A stretch of 64,000 bases of DNA. Source: Onchocerca volvulus (taxonomy: Eukaryota; Nematoda; Chromadorea; Rhabditida; Onchocercidae). The stretch spans positions 4,888,701 to 4,952,700 of the forward strand of contig HG738140.1 in the NCBI GenBank assembly GCA_000499405.2, read 5' to 3'. This document shows, piece after piece, positions 1-11,500 of the stretch. Position 1 is the stretch's first letter, and every line of letters starts with the position of its first letter. The notes beneath the pieces are model-generated. The model did no database searches. It had not been told where the DNA came from and saw only the letters and a list, made by a program, of their open reading frames with translations. A program made the position numbers and the translations under genes.

Positions 1-365
1 GGTTGAACATCAGGTAACGATTAAGTACTAATTATATAGAGGTAATGTCATTTATATAGCGGCAAAAATTTCTGTTTTTTTAGTAGTGTATATTATTCCA
101 AATTTTATCTGAAATTTACTTTAATCTATTTAAAATTGATATCCATCTTGGAAATGACGAGTTTTATAAATAAAGCTTCCATAGATTTTATGACTTTTAA
201 GATTTTGTGAAGGCAGAAATATTAAGTCTAGTTTTAATAAATTGATTTCAATGATATGCAGGAAGAACCAGGCCACTGTTCTTGGTTAAGATTTCATCTT
301 TTCTAAGATCCAGAAATCACCGCACTGCATTCTTGGAAAATAAGATTAAATAAGAAAAATTTCAG
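1..365 (+). other. Left edge: probable end of an upstream exon, then intron
   Basis: The first 13 bases read in frame as Val-Glu-His-Gln and end CAG directly before a donor GTAACG at 14-19. They join in phase 0 to the zinc-finger exon that begins at 366, so the window probably opens on the last bases of an upstream exon of that gene. The rest is AT-rich sequence with no supported exon. A short GC-richer stretch at about 262-345 has open frames but no convincing donor. Confidence 0.4.
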
Positions 366-2005
366 CAAAAATGTTTTGCTTTGATGAATGGTTTACCGGT
401 GCTAACTGATCGTCCATTAAGATATCGTTGTTTTTATTGCGACAAAATGTTCCATCATCGAAGAGATAAGGTAACTATTATTTATTGAATACATGGTTAT
501 CTATTAATTTGTATTAAGAAGAATAAACTCAAATTACTTGGAATTTCTTTGAAACATTTGGGGTTAAGAAGTCTAGAAATTCTACTTTTATATTATTAAA
601 ATTAGTGGTATTGAATATTCTGCGATTAAAAATTATATATTTTAAATGGTGTTATTATTTTTTTATATGAATAAAGTAGTGATCTCATTTAAATCACGTA
701 GACTTATATATTCTATATAATTTAATATATTCTTTTGTAGTTCTGCGTTTTAATTTATATTTTATGACAATTGGAAACCAATTAACTTTTAATCGTATCA
801 TTTGTGTGGAATGTAGTATGGCCGAAGTGGATAATTCCCTATGACCTTAAAAAAGTTGAAAGGTTCGACTTTTCTCTCGAAATTTTACAGAACATTCACG
901 AAAGGACACATACCGGTGAGCGTCCGTACACATGTGGATACTGCAGCAAAGGCTTTACGCAATCACAAGCTCTTACAATTCATATAAGATCACATACTGG
1001 TGAAAGACCATTTAGTTGTTCGATATGTAGCAAAGAATTTCGAGACAGGTAAATTGCTCTTGTCAACTGCAGCTATGATGAATTGAGAAAAAAGTGCTGT
1101 TATAATGAGACTGAATGCATATGTTGATAAATTCTGTTCTGAGCTGCATGATTGGCTTTTTTTTCATTTCATGATTGTGTAAATCTTTTCTGAGGACATA
1201 TATGTTGAAGCGGCTTGATATTATGGAAAATCTTTTCTAGAGATTTGGTAGAAAAAAAAAAAACCACATTCGAGATTTCAATATGCTATTTGGTAGAACT
1301 TTCTAGAATACTTTTTTTGACCATACGGAATTTCTTTGCAACATAACAAGCTTTATGTTTCCAAAAACTATTTTTAATATTTTTTTCATACAATTTTGAT
1401 TTTCCAAACTGTTATAGATTAATGCAAATTGTAATGTTAAATAATTTACCTTAATTTTTCCTTTTTTTTTTTTTTTTTTTTTTTTTGTTAAACAAATTCT
1501 TGATCTGAAAATTTTCAGCTCAGCTTTAAGGAAGCATGAATTTACCAAGCATATGAATGAGAACCTTCTGCGTGATGACTGTAGTGGTTCATCGAATGAA
1601 ATAGCATTAATGGCACCACCGTAAGTAATTTAATTGTGATCTGTCGTCCAATTTTAAATTTCTATATTATTTTCTCATGTTTTTCTCCTTTGTTTAAACT
1701 CTGTACAATGTTTCTAAAAACTTTGAGCTCTTCGATATGTAAAGAACAATAAGATAAAGTGAGAATCAAAGCTTAATTATTTTCCCAAGACTGTTAATTT
1801 TAATAATTTATTTTTTTATGTCCTTGTCTCTAAAAAAAATTCAAAAAGCTTTTATCCATAGTACAACGTAAAATGTTACATTATAAAGATGTCCTGTACA
1901 ACTTTTTGAATCAAGTAATAATTCTGATTGATATATTTTATTTCGTTCACAACATTTGTTTTATTTAGAATTTGCACGATATATGGCAACAACAAAGCTC
2001 AGTAG
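366..2005 (+). CDS. C2H2 zinc-finger protein, three fingers, probably 5' partial
   Basis: This is a predicted nuclear DNA-binding protein. Exons are 366-470, 891-1048, 1519-1620 and 1969-2005 (stop TAG), and all junctions agree in phase. The first internal Met is at 384, but the frame is open back to the acceptor at 365, so the true start is probably off the window. Finger 1 spans the first intron (CFYCDKMF then HERTH), finger 2 reads [10 protein letters not shown] then HIRSH, and finger 3 spans the second intron ([10 protein letters not shown] then HEFTKH). Each follows C-x2-C-x12-H-x3-4-H. TGERP linkers join them, the hallmark of Krueppel-type tandem fingers. The tail after finger 3 is short, about 30 residues. 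From 384 the protein is 127 residues. The family is certain; the target genes and the exact orthologue are not recognisable. Confidence 0.85.
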
Positions 2006-3676
2006 CGTCAGAATAAGTTCTGAAGTTTTCATCATGATATCACATAAAATGGATGAAGGCAGATAGTCCAAATCATGCTCTAATGATTAGGTAAATTAAG
2101 AGAAATACTGAATTTATGAAAATCTTGAAAACTTTGTGATAAATCTTTGAGGTCGCTCGACTATATAAAGTTTTATCTTTTTATATGAAAAATTACAAGT
2201 AACGAATTTTATAAATTCATAATAGTTGTGCAGTCTGTATAATTATTATAGCTATTTTATGTTATATATTATTCTTTTTTTTTATTTCATCAATATTTTA
2301 TATTTTCTAGCTTCCTTAATTAGCTCATTAAAATTGCTAAAAAAGAGTTGCTGAAATTCAGCAAATTGCTCTCTAAGCTTAGTTTGTTCTTAGTCACTTA
2401 TGTTTTAATATTGATAAATTTACATTAATTATATAGGTTTTTTTATTCTGCAAAAACTGTGGAAAACTTCAAAAAATTGTATGCAAGGCTGTTTATTTTA
2501 CAAAAATTGGAATTCAATTTCAAGAAATTGTTTGCTGCAGGTCAAAATATCATTAAGCTTATTATTGCTTTGAGGTATCGTATAATTATATCCTTAATAA
2601 ACTTATTATTGATTATTGATTTTGATATCTATATTTTTCTTATAAAATTATATTCTAGGACTAATTATCTTCAATTCTTATGCTTGTTCATATACTCAAC
2701 CGTTATTTCGATATATATATTTTTTTTTACTGTTTCTATCTTTTATTTTTTCTCAATATTTTAAATTTTTTCACAAAATATCTTATGGAAGAAACGTTTC
2801 CAGTATTTCGTCATCTTCAAATTCTTATTCATATCACCTTCATGATCACTGTTTTGATACAAAGAAGATATTTTCTGGTTTTTTTTTTTTTTTTTTTTAA
2901 TTTCAATAATCGATCAATTTAAGTTCTTATTTTGTCATGAAGAATCAAAGAACCTTCCATTATATTTAATGATTCGTTAATTTGGTGGTTTTGTGCTGAA
3001 CTCATTTCTTATCTCAGTGTAAATTAATAGGTCAAATATCAAACATCTGGCAGAAAAGTGTCATTTTTTAATAGAAGAAGAAATATATTCATGAGTTCAT
3101 TTTTGAATATTCAGTGATATTGTATTGTCGAGTTATAGTTAATTGCAACTGCTTAGTCTGAGTAAATTATCAACCATCGAAAAAGTTAGTTTTTTTATGT
3201 AAATTTATGTGTTAGACTTTCTTATTATGTAATCAGTGGCATAAAAAGTACTCATCCACTTGTGTGTTGCACTTTTTTATTTACATTAATGTTCATCGAG
3301 ATATATCAATACAGTAGATCTTGAAATCCTAGCACTCGATAATTTAAAAATATTGTAACGTAAATTAATTCTCCAACTGGTGATTTCTTTTGATTATCAA
3401 ATGATTTAAGAGAAAGTGAATAATTTAAGAAAAAGTAGTGCCATTTGAAGTGAATTAGATGAAATTGCGTATTGTGTGTTATTATTTCGCTGTAATGAAG
3501 AAACAAGATTCGCATCAAAATAGGGAAATTTTGGGGATAAATAGAAATATTTACGTAATTATCCATTTGCCTACGTCAAGAAGAGAATTGCAGCAAATAA
3601 GAAGATTGATCAGCTCTTATCATCATTATTATCATTCATTCTACACCGATCAATTGCTGATAAACTTCTATAGATA
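2006..3676. other. Intergenic, AT-rich, no supported gene
   Basis: The spacer between the zinc-finger gene and the MKRN2OS-like gene is AT-rich with T homopolymers (for example around 2881-2899). Short open frames at 2459-2922 and 3459-3677 are rich in Ile, Phe, Leu and Tyr, as expected by chance at this base composition, and lack splice support. An acceptor-like CTATAG ends at 3673. Confidence 0.5.
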
Positions 3677-5053
3677 ATGAAACCTTTAATTTTGGTACAT
3701 AATATCTGCGGTTGGTCTTGTATAACAAATTCATTGATTATTCGACGGAAATTTTGTCCAAAATGTGGCATGCAAATTACTGCAAATACTTCACGATCTA
3801 TTTTCTTACCCAGTCCGTTCATTTCTATAGCTCCTCGAGATTGTTGTATATTATTGAAACCATCTATAAATTCATTCGACAAGTTAGTTTGAAATTTTTT
3901 TTTCCTAAAATTCGAATACTACTGTTTGAATAATTTGTCTCTGTTAATGTTTGAATGCGATTTTAATGATGTTGACCGTTTAACCATTTATTTTCATTCA
4001 ATTTTTTTACTTAATAAGATTAAGTTAGAGTTTTTTGATTTCTGTTTGGATGTTATTATTATTTAATTTTTTTTTTTCATATTTATTTGTAAGTTTTATG
4101 AATTGTGAGAAGAATCAACATTCGTTTGACTTTTTTTTTTTAATTTGCATATTTTTAAATTATAATATAAGCTACTTGAAATGTTGAATTAACTTTTTTG
4201 ATCTATTTCGATTCTTGATTTCTTTGTGATTTTTTAGAATTTCAATCTAATTTTGCAATTTGTATAGATACAAATTGGGAGATGATCTTCATATTGGTAT
4301 ATCGAATTCAAAAGGCTTCGTTTTTTCTTATACTACTAATGGTATAATAGTTGAGTCATTTTGGCATGACTGCCTTTGTATATGTCACTTCAATGATAGC
4401 GAAATGTGTGATAAAAGGATGAAAATGTTTATCAGGAAGTACTACAATCGATTTACCCGTCAAGTTTGTTTTGCTATAAACCTATTTTCCCTTAAAAGAA
4501 TTTTTTTGTATCATTTTGAATTAAGATTGTATAATTGTAGAAATTAAAATCACATATTTTGTTCAAAAATATCTCAACCTTAAAAAGGATATTATGAAGA
4601 AGAAATATTTTATTATAGTTGTAAACTTTGGTGGGATTCATTTAATCATTTTGCTGAGAAATATATTCCTGGAAATTTTAAGCAAGATAAAACAGAATGA
4701 ATTGTTGAATTAGAAATGGGCAGATTTATTAAATCATATTTTGCACATAATTTTGGTTCCGATTTCGATACTACTGGAAGGTAGTTATAGTAAAGGATAA
4801 ATAAATAATAATAGCAAAGTAACTATTTAATGTGATTTTTTCTTTTTTACAGCATTATCACAAACGAAATTGGAATTGTTACGATTTTGTTGTAGAATTT
4901 TTGATTGATATTGGTAAATTGGAACGTACAGCGTGCGTGAAAGAACAATTTGTCACAGAACACGTTTGTAAAGCGCTCCAGAGAGCACTTCGTTATTATA
5001 CTCTTCTGAATAGATTGTCACAGTGCAAAGTTAATTATCTTACATTATCCTGA
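3677..5053 (+). CDS. MKRN2OS-like (DUF4796 family) protein, central exon disturbed
   Basis: Exon 1 (3677-3882) encodes a start typical of the family, MKPLILVHNICG, then a FCPKCG cysteine motif. Exon 2 begins at 4268 and joins in phase to give SFDKYKLGDDLHIG. The last exon (4853-5053) reads NWNCYDFVVEFL and ends in a KEQFVTEHV segment, both resembling the C-terminal half of MKRN2OS proteins. A central exon, 4619-4780, encodes LWWDSFNHFAEKY in a frame reached from donor 4439, but it has an in-frame TGA at 4698-4700 and its only good donor is out of phase with the last exon. Ending exon 2 at 4463 and skipping the central exon gives an unbroken frame of 200 residues. The acceptor AG at 3672-3673 supports the start. 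The biochemical role of the family is unknown. It could be a working short isoform, a decaying gene, or an assembly error. Confidence 0.62.
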
Positions 5054-5164
5054 TTTTACTATCTTTTTAGAAGTTAAAAAAAAGTTTTCTAATTCATTTA
5101 ATTATCTTAGTCAAAATTTTTTTTTAAGTTTGTTTATTTATATGTGAAAATAATTGCATCATTT

Positions 5165-5166
<2 letters not shown>

Positions 5167-5198
<32 letters not shown>
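5167..5198. repeat. (AT)n microsatellite
   Basis: An uninterrupted alternating AT run of about 32 bases lies just downstream of the MKRN2OS-like gene, followed by shorter AT runs to about 5247. Confidence 0.9.
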
Positions 5199-5200
<2 letters not shown>

Positions 5201-5997
5201 CAAAAGTTGGTTTTATATAATTATATATATATATTTTACATATATATAATAATTGCACATCAATTATGTTTTTACGTGATCATATCATTTTTTAAGAAAC
5301 TTAAGTTAAGAAACCTAAACATTATATTACTTAATTCCATATACTGTTATTATTTGCTGATGTTTAATAATAACAGAGATAAAATCCTGAAGAAAGAACT
5401 GATCCAAAAAACATCAAGTTCCACAGTTTATAACAAGAATATAAGTGACAACTAGGCGCAATATATCAACAGAATCATTAAAACCAGAATAACCTATTAT
5501 TTTGATTGAATGGTTGTCATTGAGTAATTCAACTTTAGTTGCAAAAATACTATCAAAAAAGATGAAGAAATAGCAAAAAGAATCGAGGGAAACTATTAAT
5601 TGCTGTCGGGAAGATTTTTTTTATTTATATTTGAAAAAGATGATTTCTATTGGAAGAAAGTTTTATTGATAGAAGGAATAATGATTTTTCCCTTAGACAA
5701 TTATGAGAGAATATCCAAATAAATTGATTACTGATTCTATCCTTTGTTACTCGTAGAGAAGAATACTGCTCAATTGAATTGTCTAATTCTTGTGTCGCTT
5801 TGGACTCTGGACAATTGCTATTGTTGCCCGGGTATGAAAACTCCGAACTTGAACTCGAATTCGAACTCGAATTGGCTAACTTCTGCTCCAAAATCCGATA
5901 TGTTAAATCCTTGCGAGCTGCTTTTCCCTACTTGATCCACATCTTCTCGTCTCATGATTGGTCGATTTCACCTTGTTTGTCTATTAATCAGAGGTTT

Positions 5998-6110
5998 TGG
6001 CGGTAAACATGTTTATCCTTTTGGCAGCAAACATGTTTATCCTTTTGATGGTAAACATGTTTACCCTTCTGGAGATAAACATGTTTATCCTTTTGGGGGT
6101 AAATTTATTC
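5998..6110 (+). repeat. 24-base imperfect tandem repeat, about 4.5 copies
   Basis: The unit is close to GGTAAACATGTTTATCCTTT preceded by a variable G-rich tetramer. Copies start near 5999, 6023, 6047 and 6071, with a decayed fifth. Each holds the palindrome AAACATGTTT. The 24-base period keeps a frame open on the plus strand (ANMFILLM-like repeats), but there is no sign that it is translated. Confidence 0.8.
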
Positions 6111-6439
6111 TTTTATCGGCTTATTGATCCTTTCGAAACTATCTCCGCGCTAATTAACCTTTATCATTTCCTTTTTGCAATAATTACATCTTTCGGATTT
6201 TTCCGGCAATTGCTCCGTGTAAATTTAAAATTTTAATTCAAAAATCATTCGGAGGAGAAATAAGAATTAGATTCGAAATCGAAAGAATCAATGCAGGATT
6301 GGAAATAGTGGCCCAAAAGCAGAAAGTGATCAACCAATACCTAATCAACAAAGGTTTCTTTATGATGGAAAAAAAGAAACGACCCAAAAATGCCTATATG
6401 GAAGGATTAGAAATTTGAACGCCCGAAGAATGGAAATCA

Positions 6440-6850
6440 TGTTATTATAAATGACTCCAAACTCATTTATTTTTAAAGAAAATGAAACGGTCACAATAAT
6501 TTTAAATTGTGAATTTATTGATTCATATTCAATAAATGATGATATTATTAATGATTTCGAAATAGTCAAAAATTCAACCGTAGTTAGAGATTCAACCAAA
6601 CCTCAAAAAAAAAAAAAAAAAAAAAGACTACTCGGAATGAAATCGAAATGATAGGTCAATTAATAATGATAGATGAAATTCAAATCTCATTTATTTTTAA
6701 AGAAAATGGAGCAATCACGACAACAAATTGCAAATTTATTGACTTGTTTTCATTATTGAGAGCGAACTGATACGGGAATCGTCAAAAATTCAACCACTTT
6801 CAACCAAACTCGAAAAAAAAAAGGAGCCACTCGAAATGAGGCAACACGAA
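6440..6850 (+). repeat. Diverged tandem duplication, about 210 bases
   Basis: The copies are at about 6440-6650 and 6668-6850. They share CTCATTTATTTTTAAAGAAA, a block reading aattg(t/c)(g/a)aatttattga, GTCAAAAATTCAACC, a poly-A tract and a tail like CTCGGAATGA or CTCGAAATGA. A third fragment of the tail (GCCACTCGAAATGAG) lies at about 7315-7330. Confidence 0.7.
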
Positions 6851-7440
6851 ATTAGCTCTGATAAATCAGTTAACAATGAAAAAGATTCACTCTGAAAAAA
6901 AAAAAAGAAAAAAACTGATCCAGGAAATATGAAATCCCAGATATTTTCGACAGTTTACAACAAGTAGAATAGTAACGGTGTTGTCAAAACTGGAATAACC
7001 TATTATTATTGATTCAATGGCTATCATTCAGTAACTCAACTTTTGTTGCAAAGCTGCTATTATAAAAGGAATGATGTAATAACAAAAAGAAACAAAATAC
7101 TTTTCGTTATAGCCTCCAAATTCTTCCTCTTAAAGATCTCAGTCTTCTTTTGGCTGGAAATATCGGAAAACCCGCGAGATATAATTAGTTGCACATAGGA
7201 ATATCAGAAGGTCAAATGGAGGAAAGATGCTGGCGAAATCAAAGGATTCAGTGATGGTAATTAATGGATATTAAAGGTCAAACAATGTGAACATAGTTTC
7301 AAGCGGATCAAAAAGCCACTCGAAATGAGAAAAAAAAAAAAATGATGAAAATATTTACCGCCAAAAGCTGCGATTCATAAATAAACAAAGTGAGATCAAT
7401 CAATCAAGAGGCGACACGATGGAGATCAAATAAGGAGAGG

Positions 7441-7478
7441 AGCCCCGAAAAGATTTAAAAGGTCAAGATTTCGGGGCT
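7441..7478 (+). promoter_or_regulatory. GC-rich hairpin in the PLRG1 leader
   Basis: AGCCCCGAAA (7441-7450) pairs perfectly with TTTCGGGGCT (7469-7478) across an 18-base loop. The 10-bp stem, six of its pairs GC, ends 47 bases before the PLRG1 start codon. If transcribed it would be one of the most stable structures in this AT-rich leader. Being a DNA element of the basal promoter is an alternative. Confidence 0.6.
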
Positions 7479-7525
7479 GGAGTCAGTCTAAGATCGATAC
7501 AGTTGTTCGACATAGCATCAGTTCG

Positions 7526-9511
7526 ATGGGATTCGATAATAGAAATAATTTCGAACCACCAGAAATGGTAGAATTCAACGGTAGCAGCAGTTGTTTCGAA
7601 GCACAAGAAACACCGCAGCAGAAACGACTGTTAAATGTAGTATTCAGATCCATGAAACGGACGCATGATCTTTTCTATCACGACTATGGAACTTTTCCTG
7701 AATTGAATTCCGAAACTGATAATTTATGGCAAACTATAAAATTAAAATCTGACTATGGGGATGTTATGAAAAAAGTAAGTAAGGAGAAGAAGAAAAAGAA
7801 GGAAGAGTTGTTGAAATTACCGATCAATCCAGCAAATGTTATAGATCGTTCCGATAAAATCAATTCCTCAAGAACACTTGCTGTAACTGCTGGTACAACT
7901 AAAACCATGATCGAACAAGAAAATGCTGAATTAATAGCATCTGATCATTCAGAAGATAATACGATACGTGCATTGTTACCTGCTCGAGCTCCTGTTATGA
8001 CAAAATCTAAATGGCATGCACCATGGAAATTATACAGAGTGATTTCAGGACATACAGGTTGGGTAAGGTGTATAGATGTTGAGCCTGGTAATGAATGGTT
8101 TGCAACAGGTGGTGCCGATCGAATTGTAAAGATTTGGGATCTTGCAAGTGGAAAATTGCGATTATCATTAACAGGACATGTAAGTACCGTCAGATGCTGT
8201 AAAATTTCACGAAGACATCCGTTCCTTTTCACGGGTGGTGAAGATAAGCAGGTAAGATAAATTTATTTGTTCTGAATTTGGCCATTTATTTAAATCTGAC
8301 TTGTTATCATGATGAGAAATTTTAATTTTACTGTCAATTAATAAGCATAATTTCGAAAATGTCTTTCATTTTTATATAAAGGATCTTGCGATTGATGAGC
8401 GAAAATTATTTGTCGTGCTGTTTTAGGTGAAATGTTGGGATCTCGAGTACAACAAAGTTATCCGTCACTATCATGGACATTTAAGTGCCGTTCAGGATCT
8501 TACAATTCATCCTACAATTGATGTTTTGGTCACTTGTTCTCGAGATGCTACTGCACGAGTAATCTTTTCGTTGAAAAATTTTGAAAAAAAAAAATTAGAA
8601 ATGAAAACAGTTTAGAATCAATATCAAACTCTGTATTCAAGTTGTAATGCATTTTTACCAATAAATGGTCCAAATTTCACGTGCATTTTCAAATTCATTA
8701 AATTTTAGGTCTGGGATATGCGAACCAGAGCACAAGTTCATTGTTTGACTGGACACACGAATACGGTAGCAACAGTTATCTCACAGGAAGTTAATCCTCA
8801 AATTATCACTGGTAGTCATGATTCCACGATTCGGCTTTGGGATCTTGCTACCGGACGAAGTATTTGCACCTTAACACATCATAAGAAAAGTATTCGAGCA
8901 TTAACACTACATCCTTCACTCTTCATGTTTGCATCGGGAAGTGCTGATAATATCAAAAAATGGAAATGTCCGGAAGGAATATTCATCCAAAATTTATCGG
9001 GACATAATACAATCATTAATTCACTTGCATGTAATGAAGATGGTGTGCTGGTTTCTGGAGGTGAGTTTTGATATCTTAATTTTACTGCTCCTGAAGTAAT
9101 TTTTGACATTCCTTTCGCTGCATTGGCATCACTTGGAAAAAGTTAATAGACAACTCTTTGATTAGTCATTATCCCGATAGTATTTTTACGGTATGCATTC
9201 TAAAAAAGGATAAGTTCGAGTTAGTGAAGTCTTAATTTGCGGAATGGTCAAAAATAAAATCCTGATTTTCAGGTGATAATGGTTCCCTAAATTTTTGGGA
9301 TTGGAAAAGTGGCTTTTGCTTCCAACGTGAACAAACGAGAGCTCAGCCCGGTTCAATAGATTCAGAAGCTGGAATATTTGCACTCAAGTATGATCAATCC
9401 GGTTCCCGATTAATTACTGCGGAAGCTGATAAGACAATCAAAATGTACAAGGAAATTGAGAATGCAACAGAAGAAACACATCCACTCCTATGGAGTAGAG
9501 AAATGTTTTGA
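7526..9511 (+). CDS. PLRG1: Pleiotropic regulator 1 (PLRG1/Prp46), WD40 spliceosome protein
   Basis: PLRG1 is a core subunit of the NTC/Prp19 complex in the nuclear spliceosome, needed for pre-mRNA splicing. Exons are 7526-8251, 8427-8558, 8709-9060 and 9273-9511, all with GT-AG introns of 150-212 bases and consistent phase, giving 482 residues (human about 514). The N-terminal [13 protein letters not shown] block is the family signature. A basic Lys-rich stretch follows at about residues 85-95. Seven WD repeats occupy about residues 169-470, with clear GH...WD endings such as GHTGWVR...[16 protein letters not shown]...[14 protein letters not shown]...RLWDLATG and GHNTIIN...NFWDW. Repeat 5 ends in KKWKCPEG and repeat 7 in KMYKE, as in homologues. 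The stop TGA is at 9509-9511. AATAAA occurs near 9961. Identity is certain. Confidence 0.97.
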
Positions 9512-11500
9512 CAAAAAGCTATTAATTTAAATTTGACAGAAATTGAATTGCTAAATGATTGATTTGATTGTTGTATTTTGTTGAATTTTTGATTTCTTTA
9601 ATGACTTTAATGGCTTTTTTAACTATTCTGACGGGAAAATTTTTTTTTTTTGTCAATTGACACATTGTGATAAAGGCTTTATTGATTGAGAAAGAGTGAT
9701 TTTCGGTTTTTTTCCTTTTTTTTTTCACATTTACGTTACAATCATCTTTATAAATAATAATATGTAAAGTTTGTCGTTACTTTTGACACAATGTTACAAA
9801 CTTTCCATCCATTGCTTTGAAATTTTGATACAACGTTCATTTGATAGACTCTTATTTCTGTATAGATATATCTATTTTTTTTTTTTTTTAAATCTGTCAC
9901 ATGTGGGAGAAGTAAAAGTAAGTAAGCGGATTGAATCTATTAACCATGCCTACTTTCTGTAATAAAATATGAGGTCAAACAATCATAAGACGACTACTGG
10001 ACGAAGAGGTAAAAGGTCAATACTTCGGAGTTTAAGTCAGTTTTAGTCACACAGTTCGACGGCAACACAAGTTCAAGTTCAATTTCATGTTCAGTTATAA
10101 GTCAATCTGTATTCATATTGGCTAATTTAAATTTGCATTAGTTTAATTTTGTAACAAAATGCTAATGGTAGTTATTACACTTTTTCCTTAAAATTTAAAA
10201 AGAAATTCTTGCTTCTAGTAATTCTCAAAATATTTTTTTATTGAAATGACAATGTTTTAACACTACACATCGATTAATGTCTAAAATTTTCTGAAGCAAA
10301 ATAAATTAAATTCCAGAATTTTTTTTTTCAATTTTGATGGGAATTGGGGAATTTTATCATTGTGTTTTCTTCTTTTCTTATTTATATAAATATTTATTTA
10401 TATAAATTTCAATAGTATTATATTTCAAAAAACGTAATTAATGATTTTTTCGTTTGAAACATCAAAATTAAAAGGAATGCATTGTCAGGATGCTGAATTT
10501 GAGTTACTTTGTCTAACATTTCGTCTTTTTTCCTTCCATTCAACTGAAAATCTGAAAATCCTTCTCTTTTGCGGTCTTTCATCAGATTCAATAATGCAAG
10601 GAAAACGAAATGTTTTCTATTTAAACTAGGCAGGACGAAATTCTTCGTGAAATAATCCAAACTCAAAGAAAATCTGTTCATTGGCAATGCGGCGTTAATT
10701 AAACCTTAATTTTAACAACCTGCAAGCCAAAAAGGTTCATAAAAGCAGATAATATTCATCTCTTCATATTAATTTTTAATCATTTGTCTGCTGCAAAATC
10801 CACAGCTTTTTCTTTAAATTTGGATAATTCAAGCTGATTAAGTGATGATGCTAAGCAAAAAAAAATCTAAGTGACCGGATCCAGTTAGTATATATATATA
10901 TTACTTGTGTACCACCTAAAATAATATTAATTATGTATTGTGATTAATTAATTTAGTTCAAATATATGAACTTAAAAAGTACTGTATTCCACTGTATTGA
11001 TTGCAAGAATAAAAAGTATATATGTATAATCATTAGTTGAACCATATAAACGCGTTATATTATAGCTTATTCGAATTTTATATGTAATGATTAGATTTGA
11101 GTTGAAAGTTAAGAAAGTTCAAAATTTGCAATAAAATAAAATAAATCGCTAAAATAGGCCAAATTTTTTACTTCTACTCAAATTCCAATTGTTTCGAAAT
11201 AACTACTGCATCTGTAGAACTTGGAATTTACATGAAATTTACATAAATTTTCGCAACTTTTTTCCATTTTTTGTGGTCGCTATTTGCGATCATTATTAAT
11301 GCATCGCTGGGAATGAGTTTTCATTGCGCTACTCTCGTATTCAGACGGTTTCGGAAGTGTAGGTGATAAAAAAATTACGTCTTCTTTCGTTTCCTTACGT
11401 GAACTCGTGCACGTCTTTTGCTTATATGTGGATTAACGTTTCGTTCAAGTATGTTTTCAGAAATTCGAAACTTTTTGATGCATTCAATTGCAGCTAAATT
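9512..11500. other. Intergenic; contains a diverged copy of the PLRG1 5' flank
   Basis: The sequence after PLRG1 is AT-rich with T runs. At about 9995-10075 it resembles the PLRG1 leader (AAAAGGTCAA, CTTCGGAG, AAGTCAG, CAGTTCGAC). A minus-strand frame at 10418-10687 (89 codons) has no recognisable product. At 11330-11490 the base composition rises and contains CGT-rich hexamers, consistent with the promoter and leader of the next gene; acceptors AG occur at 11459-11460 and 11492-11493. Confidence 0.5.

Larger units (their letters stand above)
5395..7100. repeat. Diverged direct repeat pair, about 190 bases each
   Basis: The copies lie at about 5395-5590 and 6915-7100. Both run from GATCCA through a CAGTTTA(T/C)AACAAG block, then AGAATAACCTATTATT or GGAATAACCTATTATT, a GATTGAATGG or GATTCAATGG block, a GTAA(T/C)TCAACTTT block and AGCAAAAAG or AACAAAAAG. 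Divergence and small indels indicate an old duplication. No coding potential is shared. Confidence 0.7.
5054..7440. other. Intergenic region built of diverged duplications
   Basis: An (AT)n run lies at about 5167-5198. The rest contains a GC-richer stretch at 5740-6110, a 24-base tandem repeat, and at least two families of diverged direct duplications, listed separately. Overlapping open frames occur on both strands at 5625-6006 (for example a Ser- and Asn-rich minus-strand frame), but none has a start, splice sites and a recognisable product together. The region may hold a decayed gene or mobile element. Confidence 0.45.

Noticed and set aside
2459..2922. Overlapping Phe/Ile-rich open frames after the zinc-finger gene
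   Set aside because: Composition matches chance translation of AT-rich DNA; no splice or start support.
10418..10687. 89-codon minus-strand frame after PLRG1
   Set aside because: No homologue recognised, opposite strand equally open, no acceptor before the start.
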